Source of the DNA: Meandrina meandrites
Lineage: Eukaryota > Cnidaria > Anthozoa > Scleractinia > Meandrinidae
NCBI GenBank assembly: GCA_963693305.1
Contig: OY855905.1
Coordinates: 41,536,395 to 41,600,394 of the forward strand
Length of the DNA stretch: 64,000 bases
Direction: 5' to 3'
Shown: positions 49,719-60,363 of the stretch, in pieces
Layout: the number at the start of each line of letters is the position of its first letter
How positions within the stretch are numbered: position 1 is the stretch's first letter
Made by a program: the position numbers and the translations under genes
The notes under the pieces: generated by a model
Database searches by the model: none
What the model saw: the letters and a program-made list of their open reading frames with translations, nothing else
Told to the model about the DNA's origin: nothing

Positions 49719-52689
49719 CATTCTCGTCCCCAGAGCTACTCGCTTTATTTGTGCAGTTACGAGTAGCTCTGGACGCAGGAATTAATTCGAATTTTTTCAT
49801 TGGTTGATGAAGAATGAATGCGCACCACGAAACAAAATTTTACACTACTACGCACGGCACTCTGCTTCCGGACCGGAAATTAGCAGGAAAAAGATTTCTT
49901 AGAAAACTTATGGCGACCGGCAATCGATGAATCGCACGAAACTGTTATCGATACGTGGCTGTTGTAAAGAAGCAGAAGATGACCTGTGTGAGTCCCTGTG
50001 TGAGTTAGGTTTCAAACGTTTAGCACTATCAGCAGATTTAAAATCTGTCTTCGATCTTCCAAACTGTTGTAGGCGGTATGTTTTTAAAAACTCGTGTTTT
50101 TATTTTGCCATTGATTGATTTCGTAGAATATTGAAGCCTTGAGAGTCTGACAAAGTTTAGAAATTCAACAGAACTCTACTCTATCACGTCTCCCAATATC
50201 AAAATCCCTTTTTCTACCCCCATACAATGTTGAATGTTGTTCTATACACTCTGCTGTCGTTGCATGGTCTTGATCAGATGTTGCAAAAGGGTTTGTATTG
50301 ATCTTGAAATTGTTTCTATTATCGTGCAAACTTGCGCTGTGGATTATATCTACTACCTTGAATGTTTACAGAATTACATTGTGCAATATATATCGGATTG
50401 TTAAGGTACAAAAGAAAATAGATTATGTTACAAGTATGCTTATCAGCATACTAGATTGAAGATTTATGTGGAACATATATAGTAGAACATTTCTTATATG
50501 TTCAGCAGACCACCACCATCATTTCAAGACTTTCAACTCAGTAAGCTTTATCAGTGTTAAATAAAAAAAATATACAGCTATGAGTTGAGTGTTAATAGTA
50601 AGAACAAGGAATATCAAAGTGTAGTTGTTAAAAATGTCCAGGGAAAAAAGATATATATATTTTTGGTTCCATCATGGAACCACTTAATTGTTTTCCAACA
50701 TTGCTTATACTGTGGAGGTGAAACACAGTTTATGTCTTCAAAGACTGTGGGCATCTGCAGGAACTGGCATAATTTGGCCTTTGCACCACTTGGCATAAAG
50801 GGGGACAGGTGGAGGAAGGAAATTGGCATTGTTTCATTTTATATTCATGTATATATTTAATAAGATTTCAAACAAACAAGTGCTCTTGAGAGTAACCTTG
50901 ACAAGTCTAGAGTTATTAAAGGCTGCATTTTGCCCAGTGACCCTGTTCACCTTGATTTATTTAGTGCTGCATTGACATATTAATCTATATCTGATGTCAA
51001 ATCAGGTCACTTACAAACCTGTTTGCGATTCTCCCAATATTTGAGATCAGATGTTTGCAGTGGAGTTGAAGCACAAAAACTGAGAATAACCAGACCCAGT
51101 CAACTGCAAGCCTAGGGCATCTTGTTGCATTATCTTTTATAGTAGTGCTGCCTTATGACCATTCAATGGGGAAAGGGATGGCTCATGGGTAAAATGGGTC
51201 AGGTTCCCCCTATCTTTTCTCGCAAAATAGAAAATTCATACGTTCACCTTTCCCAAGTGAAGGGGGATTTTTTGTCCCCTGCATTTCAGTGTATTGATAA
51301 CCTAAGAAATAAGAAAGTGGGCTATGGAGTAACATGAAGACTTGTGTTGGCATCTGTGGACAGGTGATTATTTTCATTTAATTTAACAAAATGATACCAA
51401 ATGTTTCAAAATATATCCTGTTAACCCTGTTTCCTCTTGAATAATTTTTACTACAGCAGCTCACTTCAGAGTTAAGAATTTAATTTTATTATAAATTAAG
51501 TATTTGGTGTCTCAGTATTTAGGTGGAGTGCACACAATTTTTATAAATTGCCAAGTAATATGGCACTGGCATATAAGTCAAAATTAATGAACATCTGTCA
51601 GAACGTTTTTGTAGTTACCAAGTGATTGTTATCTCAAGTGCCCCCTTCAGGGTCATCCTGAAAAAGTAGAAAAAAGTCAAGTTCTTGAACTGATTTCTCA
51701 CCCATTCCTATGCACAAGAATTATTCAGTACAAACACTGACTCCTCTTCATTGTGAGTGGTCCTCTTTCCCATAATTTATTGAGCTTATAAGTTATAGCC
51801 AAGTCTGAGTCCTAAATCTTTTGTAGAAAAATATTTTTGCATGAAGTATATGGTTCAAAATATCACTGGTAAATCTGAAGGAGGTTCTAATTCTTTTGGT
51901 GTGATGAAAAATATTTTAACATTTTTACTCATATTAAAGGTAAAAAACACACAGAAAACAGATCCACTTTCAACCACTCCTCCTTGAAATTAATATTTCC
52001 CAGTTTGAATTTTTCCCCTCACTTTCAAAGGGAAGGCATTCTTGTGGAACTACGAATCGCAATTAGAAGACAAGATTTCAAGTGCAATACCATGAGACTG
52101 ATAGTATATTTTCTTTGCAATATCTTTAATTTACAGTGCTAAATCTATCCACTCAGTTAACGAACACGTCTAAAGTGGCTTTTCAAAAACACTCGAAGGC
52201 GACTGAGATTGTCCATTTTTAACAATCTTGTTATATGGAACAGTACGACTTTCTAGAATTCCACATCAACATACAAAATTCATCTGACATTTGTACTTCT
52301 TTCATACCTGATTATAGAAAATTGGACGTTTCGACATCCGTTGATAAAACACAAAAATAATACCGCTTCTGTACGGCAACGACAACTAAGGCAGCTTTCT
52401 GTTGACTTTTCAGAGCGCTTCAATTCTCGATCGTTCAGCATAAATGAAAATCAACGACTCTTTTGACCACTTTGTTGACGTCTTCTCACGATCAGCCATT
52501 AAAATAAACTCTCTCCCCTCCCCCTCCCTCAGGATTAACATGTGAGCATGAGCAGTTGTGTTGAAAGCTACTACACATGCGCCAACGGATGTCAGAAAAT
52601 TTCTGACATCCGGAAGTGGCTGCGACCAGAGCCCTCCGTTTCGCCGACCACGTGACCAAAAGAAACGGAGGGCTCTGGGGACGAGAATG
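49719..52689. mobile_element. 2.97-kb Mutator-type element splitting the right terminal repeat
   Basis: Ends CATTCTCGTCCCCAGAGC and its inverse. Flanked by TCACGAACT (49710-49718) and TCATGAACT (52690-52698), a 9-bp duplication with one mismatch. The left arm of the host element shows the unsplit site at about 40460. Each end carries its own subterminal hairpin (AGAGCTACTCG and GAGCCCTCCGTTTC). Inside is AT-rich DNA with an exon-like ATG frame (49927-50076, donor GTATGT) and no transposase. Confidence 0.85.
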
Positions 52690-53504
52690 TCATGAACTCA
52701 GCTTCAACATCTACCATGTCTACTATATTTCGTTTCAGCGTAAACCAACCATTAGATTTGAGATCTATAAATTTTCAGGATCGCTTAGCACTTCTTAATC
52801 GACATATGATAGTTTGGAGGTGATATTTCTGACTGCCGGGCATTTAGTGCATTTGAGACCGTGCCCGGCAGTCGGATCACAAATCTTAAGTGTGGAGAAA
52901 CAAGCGATTTCACGGTATGCACAAGCTCGGAAAATTCGTCCACTACAAAACCAAAATAATTTTTACAATCGCTTGGCATATCTTAACAAACATCGAATAC
53001 TCTCGTTAGGTTTGAATGAGACTTTCTGCCGGAATTTGGTGACTATTTCTGAATGCCGGGCATTTAGTGCATTTGAGACCGTGCCCGGCAGTCGGATCAC
53101 AAATCTTAAGTGTGGAGAAACAAGCGATTTCACGGTATGCACAAGCTCGGAAAATTCGTCCACTACAAAACCAAAATAATTTTTACAATCGCTTGGCATA
53201 TCTTAACAAACATCGAATACTCTCGTTAGGTTTCAATGAGACTTTCTGCCGGAATTTGGTGACTATTTCTGAATGACGGGCTGAGTCGACAACACAGCGA
53301 TTTTACGGTATGCCCAAGTTCAGATATTTCGTCAACTAGAAAATCAACATGGTTTTTGGAATCGCTCAACAATTCTAAGAACACATCTAATACTCTCAAG
53401 AAGTTTAAAAGAACCTTACAGTGGAAATTCCGTAAAATTTTTCGGCTGCCGGGCATTTAGTCTATTTAAGACCGTGCCCGGCTGCCGGGCATATAGCCAC
53501 AGCG
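52690..53504 (+). repeat. Outer part of the right terminal inverted repeat
   Basis: Inverse of 39625-40460. Two near-identical ~220-bp units start at 52834 and 53054 (GCCGGGCATTTAGTGC), then a diverged terminal unit. Ends in CCACAGCG. Confidence 0.85.
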
Positions 53505-53823
53505 TTTGAAGAACGAGGGATAACACAATAGATGCTATTCTTATTCAATGACATGTAAATAAGTGCTTACGCTTACCTTCAATGTACGCATGATTCTGGC
53601 AGAGACTTGGGTAAATTTTACAGAATAACAAACCAGCCATCGTGCATGTCTTGTATGTTTTGGTAACAGATGAGGCTTCCTGAAGAGAGTTAAAAGTTTG
53701 TTCGCGAAAAAAGTAGCCAATCATCTCTCAAATCTTGCATTGCAAAGATCCTGATTGGACAGGGTAAAAAAAGAAGAGAAAATGCATACGACAGCGACAT
53801 TTTTTTACGAAAGCGATTACGAT

Positions 53824-53895
53824 CAACCTCGTCCCCAGGGCCTTCTCTGCTTTTCAAAATGGCGGGCAGGAGAAACCCCTGGGAAAGGCTGAACT
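53824..53895 (+). repeat. Left copy of CAACCTCGTCCCCAGGGC terminal repeat
   Basis: About 70 bp reading CAACCTCGTCCCCAGGGC ... TTTTCAAAATGGCGG ... CCTGGGAAAGGCTG. The inverse is at about 57600-57686, so the two could be the ends of one 3.86-kb element. The outside 9 bases do not match, so separate insertions or a rearranged end are possible. Confidence 0.55.
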
Positions 53896-56800
53896 AACGG
53901 CATCGCTGACTGGCTAATTCATACGTGAATTCTGATTGGTTTAAATAATCCAAAACAAATATGGCGGACATAGCGGATTCTAATGGAGTGGAATTTACTC
54001 GGAGTTTAGGCCATTCATAGTTGGAAAGGTAAGTGTTTTCCGTTGTGTTCATAATTTTCCAAGATTCGAACCATACCGTGGAAGTAGAAGTTAAAAGTAG
54101 ATGTAAAATTTTGAGCGTGAGATTCACTTCAGATTTGCCGATAGCGAGCTTCCAGCTGAGCTTCTTTGCTGCTTTGATTGTTCTCAGTTGTTCTATGGGC
54201 TTCTAAACACTATTCCTCCCATGTTCTGTAGAGTTATAAATAAAACTACTGTCGAAGAGTAAAATTCAAGATGGAAGAGTTAATTCGACCGGGCTGTAGC
54301 TGATATTGGTACTTTCTAAGATCTGTACTCATTTATGAATTAATTTATACCAGTTCTTTTTCTCTAGGTTTATACAAGTGGAAGCTTATTTAAAATCATG
54401 CACAAGTAGTGCAGCAGGAAAAAGGTGACCTAAGGAAGCAAACTTGCTGTTCATTTAATGCTTAGTAAACCTTCTTCATAAAATATCTACGAGAATATAA
54501 ATAAATGTGATAATGGAAGAAATTTCATTTATTTTGACTGAAATATATTGCCCTTAAATAGTGTAATCTCTCCGAGCTACACTCCATTAAAAAGCGTGAA
54601 CTGATTTCTGATGGTAAGGAATCTGTGGATCATATTCTTGTTTAACTGTGTGTATGAATGACTTGTGTGTTAATGTATTGTTCTTTGAAACCTTTGTCAT
54701 TCATGCAAAGCTAACAAATTACTTGTGCTTCTGTACAATCGTGAGTTGTTTTCCTTGTTTTATGGAATACAATATCTACATTACTAGTGAGTAATTTTCT
54801 TTGCAGTTCTTGAGTTGATTTCTTTCCCACTTTTCCATCAGACATCAAAATAAAAATTATTGTATCTTATCAGATCCAAACAGTTTTAATGGCAGAAAAA
54901 GAAATCATTTCTTTTAAAATTTAAGTTATATCACTGTTCTCAGAGTTTGTCTCAGGCTTGCTTGCTTTCACTTCTACATTTCTCATGATCAGTTAACACT
55001 TACTGCAAACATGACAGTGTTTCATCACATTTCCAAATATTAAGAAGAAAGATATTTGAAACAAAATGTGCAGCAAATATTTTTGGCAAAACTTGAGGTA
55101 TTTGCGAATGGGATTTAACACTGACTCAAGAGTTTGACATATATCTTGTCAATTGAGACTAAAAGCAAAGAGTAATCAGGGAAATAAAATTGCAGAATAT
55201 GTACTGTATGAGGTATATATATAACCAAACCGCTGTCATAGTTGATTGGCCTCTTGAAGTCAACTCTCTCAAAAGAGGACACCCCACTGAATTGTTTAAA
55301 ACAAGCATCCTTTAGAATGACAATGAAAGCAATGTACTATGGAAATTTTTGGAAAGGTATGTGCCACTTGGACTATAAAGCCCTTACCCTGTTTGCTGCC
55401 TTTAAAAACCGTGCTAGACAAGATGCCAAAATCAATTGCCTTCCCTTCACCTGACCTGTTATTTTCCAGAAAATCATTGCTGTGACAGTCAGTAATATTG
55501 ATTTTAAAGTTCATGTGAGGTTCTTTGATTTTAAATACTACTTTCTAGTCTACATTCTTTTCCATTCCAATAATACCATCTTAAGACCAAAATGCTCTGA
55601 TTTCTTTACCCTACCCTGGACAAAACTGCTTAAAAACCATACCCCACCCGTGCAGCAGGTCTTACATACCTATGTAGTTCCAATATGCTACCCCCTCCCG
55701 ATAAATACAGGCAGTGATAATGATTTCTTGAAACTAACCGAGCATGATCATCATGAAAACAAAAATTTAAAAGGCTTAAAACTAATTAAAGCGTGCCACC
55801 ACCATCTATGTGAAAATCCTTTCATTCTCTTGAGTGGTAAATTATTTGTACAGCACAATCTTTTACCAAGCATAAGATCATTGGAGGCCAGATGATCCAA
55901 CAATGGCATCAGTTCAGATCCAGCAAGTTCATTGTTATGTATTTTAAAAACTCTTCTCATGAGGAAAAATAGTGCATGTGTGTGGAGTCCTTCGTTTGAC
56001 GATGACTGGATTTAAGTAAAAAAGCATTCACTTTTTTTCCTTTCTAAGGGCGTAGCTGGGGGCATGGGCTGCCTGTGACATCCAGCAACAACAGACAAAC
56101 CTCATAATTTATTTAAAAATCATTTGGCGAAAACGCGCTAATCCAAAGAGTCAACATGTTATATATCTTTCTTTTCTAGAGCTAGATAATCCATTTATGT
56201 GGCTACTTTTATTTTTATTTTTTGGTTATGTTACAAAAGTTTATCCTTAGTCACGGGCACATTCAACAAGAACTTCCAGAGATGATAAAATGCTGATGCT
56301 CAAGAACTTGCACAAAATGAGTCCATTTCAAATAAGCCCCAACAGGAGCCATCAGGATTTGCCAGACATCCAACTCTTGCCACCGATTGGCTTGGATATG
56401 AAAAGTTCTTCACCTGGAAAAGCACAAAAGACAAATCTCAATGGGGTAGAGATACAAACCTGCCAACCTCCGTTTGTTTTCCGGAATATTATTTTTTAAA
56501 GGGACCCTCTACTCTTGAGGCAAGTTGATGATGGATTGTTTAATAATGCCTTAATTACAAATTTTACCAGACAAGGGAGCAAAATTAACTATAACCATAA
56601 ACAGAAAAGATTATTGCTTTTAAATTTCCCATGCGGTGCCATTTTGGAATTTATGATCTCAATGCATTGCCCATTGTTTCAGACAAATGAACTTTTGCTT
56701 CTAAACAATAGTGGCAACACACTGACATCATAAAATCTGAAATGGCAGTGTGTGGGAAATGAAAAAGCAAATAATAATCTTTTCTTTTTATCAATTAAAT

Positions 56801-57410
56801 CAATGTTAGTTCTCCATTCTCCAGAAACATTTGTAACTTAGGCATTATTTTAAGCAACTTGATGTGAACCTGCCTCAAGAGCAGGGTTTCCATTTAATGC
56901 TTTTTTGGCAGTATGTGCCAGCAGATCTTATCTCAAGATAGATCTACACTGACCCATACATACATAACTTAACATCTGTGAAATAATAGTGGGGATATTT
57001 TGGTCTGTAAAGCTGGTCACTGCGGTGGCTACAAAAGTCAAAATTAATTACAGAAGACTAAAGTTGCAGATAATGCAAGTCATTTCTGAAACAATCATGC
57101 AGGTTCACCTGTTTTGATGCACATATGTAGTGTACTTGGGTTAAAGCTTTTAGTCATAAATATGAAAATCACTGTAATAAGAATTAATTTTAAAGCAGAT
57201 AAACATGCCACTGTACTCGCGATTGATATGACAATCATCCATGTGTATAAGGTATTGAGCACACATTTTACCTCTTTTCCTATAAACCGCTAAGTTCTTT
57301 TCTTCTGAGCTCAATCAAAATGTCGAAAGTAAGAGCATGTATCAGCAAGCTTATATTAATAAACATTTTACATTTTACTTTCCGTACCTTTCAGACTCTC
57401 ATGCCGTACG
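53896..57410. other. AT-rich interior between paired terminal repeats, no gene supported
   Basis: Near the left end an ATG frame (53961-54020, M-A-D-I-A-D) is followed by a GTAAGTG donor at 54029. Near the right end a minus-strand frame of 40 codons (57411-57533) is followed by a GGTACGG donor-like site. The rest has only chance frames; a 137-codon frame at 55482-55895 has no domain. Confidence 0.3.
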
Positions 57411-57599
57411 ATCTACTTCCAAACACCCGGCGAAAATAATATATTCTGCTCTACGGAGCCAATCACTGCCTCTTGCATGAAGTTTAGGCCGTCGAAGAGC
57501 AGAAGAGTAAATTCGAATTCAACCTCGGCCGCCATTTTGTTTTGGCTTCTCTGAAAAGTCAAGTGATAAAAATCTCCAAGATTTTTGGAGATTTTGTAC

Positions 57600-57686
57600 C
57601 ACGTGACCCAGCCTTTCCCAGGGTCTTCTTCCGACGAGCCGCCATTTTGAAAATCGTCGCGGAGAAGGCCCTGGGGACGAGGTTGC
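57600..57686 (-). repeat. Right copy of CAACCTCGTCCCCAGGGC terminal repeat
   Basis: Inverse of 53824-53895 with a small additional hairpin. See that entry. Confidence 0.55.
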
Positions 57687-57930
57687 CTCCGCCTTTTGTG
57701 TATTAAAAGACAGCTGACCACACTTTATTGTCCCTAACGGGCTCATATTATGATCAGAAGGCTCGGCTACCTAATTGAGCGTGGTTTCCAAGCTCCGCGA
57801 GAAAGTGATCCCAAAAAAAATTTTTGCTTTCCGATATATTTAGGCGCGTAAGACTGGTACCAAATAAAGGCGCGAAAGCGAGGCTTGGGGGAATAGCGCG
57901 CGAGAAAATTATAAACACACAGCGAGGAAA

Positions 57931-60033
57931 ATGGAAGTACAATTTGATAAAAAGAACGTTCCTTGGTTAAAAGAATATTTAACAAACAGAGGAATTCAGG
58001 TGACTGATCAAGGACGCACTAAACGTAAAGCTGAACTGGTGGAACTCGCAGTAAAGGCTCGTGAAATCAAATTACAAAGGATTGATGAAGACGACGAAGA
58101 CATCTCAGACGTGATAGCTGGTAAACTACGAACTGAAAAGGGCACAATACCTCGCCTGGAAAATATCCAGAACTGGAGCTACGACTTTTCTAAGATGCCA
58201 CCATTTACTTTCGCTGATCTGTATATGTACTTGATTGGCTCTGGGGAGTACACTGCCGAGAACCTCAAGTCGTTTAAGTCGTTACTTGGCTACAAGTTAT
58301 TTTCTGATGGTCATGTTCAAGATTGCATGATGTATTGTGTGAAGGACTTGAGTTGTACTGTATTCAAGTTTAAGGTAATCCCAACGGAGAGGTCAAAAAC
58401 TGACGATAATAAACTGACTTACAATGGTTTTTTAATCATGGAGGACTCTGGTGTAGTTAAAGATGGATTTTGCCCTTGTAAGGGAGGGTAAGTAATTAAT
58501 TTTTTTTACTTATGATAATCAGTCATTTTTTTTTCTTTATTGTGAACTCCTGTGGAGATGGAATGTAAGTTAAAATGTAGTGGCTAATAAAATAATAATA
58601 AAAAATGGAATATTACTCAGTGAGAATGGTCAGAAGTAAAGTTTGCTATTTGAAATTACTTTGAAAGTGGTGCAGGGAGGGGGGGGGGGTAGGGTCAGTA
58701 GGGTGAGTAAAACATTTTTAATTACTCTGTATTTTGCATTACTTGAGCCATTTTTCATCCCAAAAGTAATCCTTACAATCCTTTCCTTGCATTGTTGTTT
58801 TTCTTTGCATGTAGATTAGACGGAACATGTCGTCACATTGCCGCTGTGTTGTTCGACCTTGAACACACAGCACGAATAAATGATGTTAAATCCTGCACAT
58901 CAAGTCAGTGCCAATGGGTAAGAAGATCGAAACCTAACACCAACTCTTGTTTGTTACAAGAACTTAAGCTAACAAAGAGTGAATATGGAAAGGATGAAAA
59001 AGTTCATGCAGATATCAATAAATTTGATCCCAGATCCATTATACCTGATGTTGATACTATGAACAGACAACTAAGAGAAGGTTTGCAGCAGGTCTTCAGT
59101 AGTGCTGTTGGACTTCATGTGCTTTCTCATTGTCCACCTTCAACTGTCGATGAAGATGTTCTGCAATCTTTCATTACCTTAGATGAAAATGTTGAATCTG
59201 TTGAAGAGGTAGAGGCTGTTGAAATTTTTACTATCTCTGACATTAGAGATAACTTTGTCTCTTTACACAATATCCAAGTCAGTGATTCTGAATCAGTTGA
59301 CACTCAGTTAGTTTCACAGTTTTTTGAAGCCATTTCCCTTACTCAGGAGCAAGCTGACATGATCAATGAAAAAACCAAGGGCCAAGGGGAGACTGAATTC
59401 TGGTCTAAACAGAGGGTTGGAAGACTCACTGCGTCTAACTTCTATAAAATATGTCATCTTAGAGAATCTAAAAATAAAGATAACACATTAAAAGAACTTC
59501 TCAATTACTGTCCACTGCCAGCAGAGAGAACTCCAGTGCAATTTCAGTGGGGGCATGATGAAGAACAGGCAGCAATAGACCTAGACATCAAAAAATTTCA
59601 CAAAAAACACCAAGGCCTATGTGTTAAAAACAGTGGACTTGTAGTCAATACATCCTGGCCACACCTAGGAGCCAGCCCAGATGGTATCCGATATTGTGAG
59701 TGCTGTGGTAAGAGAGTCGTGGAGATCAAAAGCCTGTTTTCAAAACGGGACCTCCCTCCGCATATTGCAGCATCAGAGTACATCACTAAAGTTAATGGAA
59801 AGTACCAACTGAAGACTGAAACAAGATGGTATTACCAGATACAGGGGGAACTTGCCACAACTTGTTTAAAAAATGCAGATTTGATTATATACACAAACAA
59901 AGGAATTCTAGTTATAGAGGTGCAGTTTAATAAGGAATTTTGGGAAGGAATGCTGAAAAAATTAACAGACTTCTACCTTAGATACATGATTCCTGAATTA
60001 CTGACTCAAAAAATACTTAAAAAATTACCATGA
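57931..60033 (+). CDS. SWIM zinc finger / YqaJ-type nuclease of the transposon
   Basis: Two exons, 57931-58487 and 58815-60033 (donor GGGTAAGT, acceptor GCATGTAG), join to 1776 nt (591 residues). The start ATG is the first in the frame, 26 bases inside the terminal repeat. Residues ~5-50 look like a SAP-type helix pair. CPCK...GTCRH (C181, C183, C191, H193), formed across the splice, is a SWIM finger. Residues ~385-560 form a YqaJ/lambda-exonuclease-like PD-(D/E)xK domain: GRLTASNF, GHDEEQA, LGASPDG and VVEIKS (E489, K491), then a YYQIQGEL helix. Such proteins accompany THAP-DDE transposases and probably process DNA during movement. The frame is intact. Confidence 0.85.
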
Positions 60034-60363
60034 CTGTTAAAATTTTTAGTTTAGTTTGAAATTAATTTCAGGTAAAAGTGATTTGAAACTAGTTTGATTG
60101 GTATTTTTCATTGCCCCAAATATATTACCACAATTTATTAACAATGAAAATACAAAACAAACTAGTAAAAAATCGATTTAACCTGAAATTCAACAACATA
60201 AACAGCACATTTACTCTTTTATGGTAATGACATGGTAAGGTCTCTTATACATGTAGATCCAGGGAAAATTGATGTCAGTTCACCTTGTTTTCAGAAATGT
60301 TCGTACAGCAACACAGTTATTCTGGCTCTTCAAATCGAATACAAACTTGAGATACTATAACTA

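Larger units (their letters stand above)
38518..53504 (+). mobile_element. Composite ~15-kb Mutator-like transposon with long inverted repeats
   Basis: The right end reads, inverted, CGCTGTGGCTATATGCCC. The left end has CGCTGT at 38518-38523, then a foldback insertion, then CGCTGTGGCTATATGCCC again from 39625. TTTGAAGAA flanks both outer ends (38509-38517, 53505-53513), a perfect 9-bp duplication. Terminal repeats are about 1 kb and contain ~220-bp tandem units. Inside are a multidomain transposase gene (40658-48064), a TTAA-flanked element, a compound microsatellite and, splitting the right terminal repeat, a 2.97-kb element. Without the foldback and the 2.97-kb insert, the element would be about 10.9 kb. 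Confidence 0.85.

Noticed and set aside
55482..55895. 137-codon open frame as a gene
   Set aside because: No domain, no splice sites, AT-rich composition like its surroundings and no homologous pattern; a frame this long is expected by chance.
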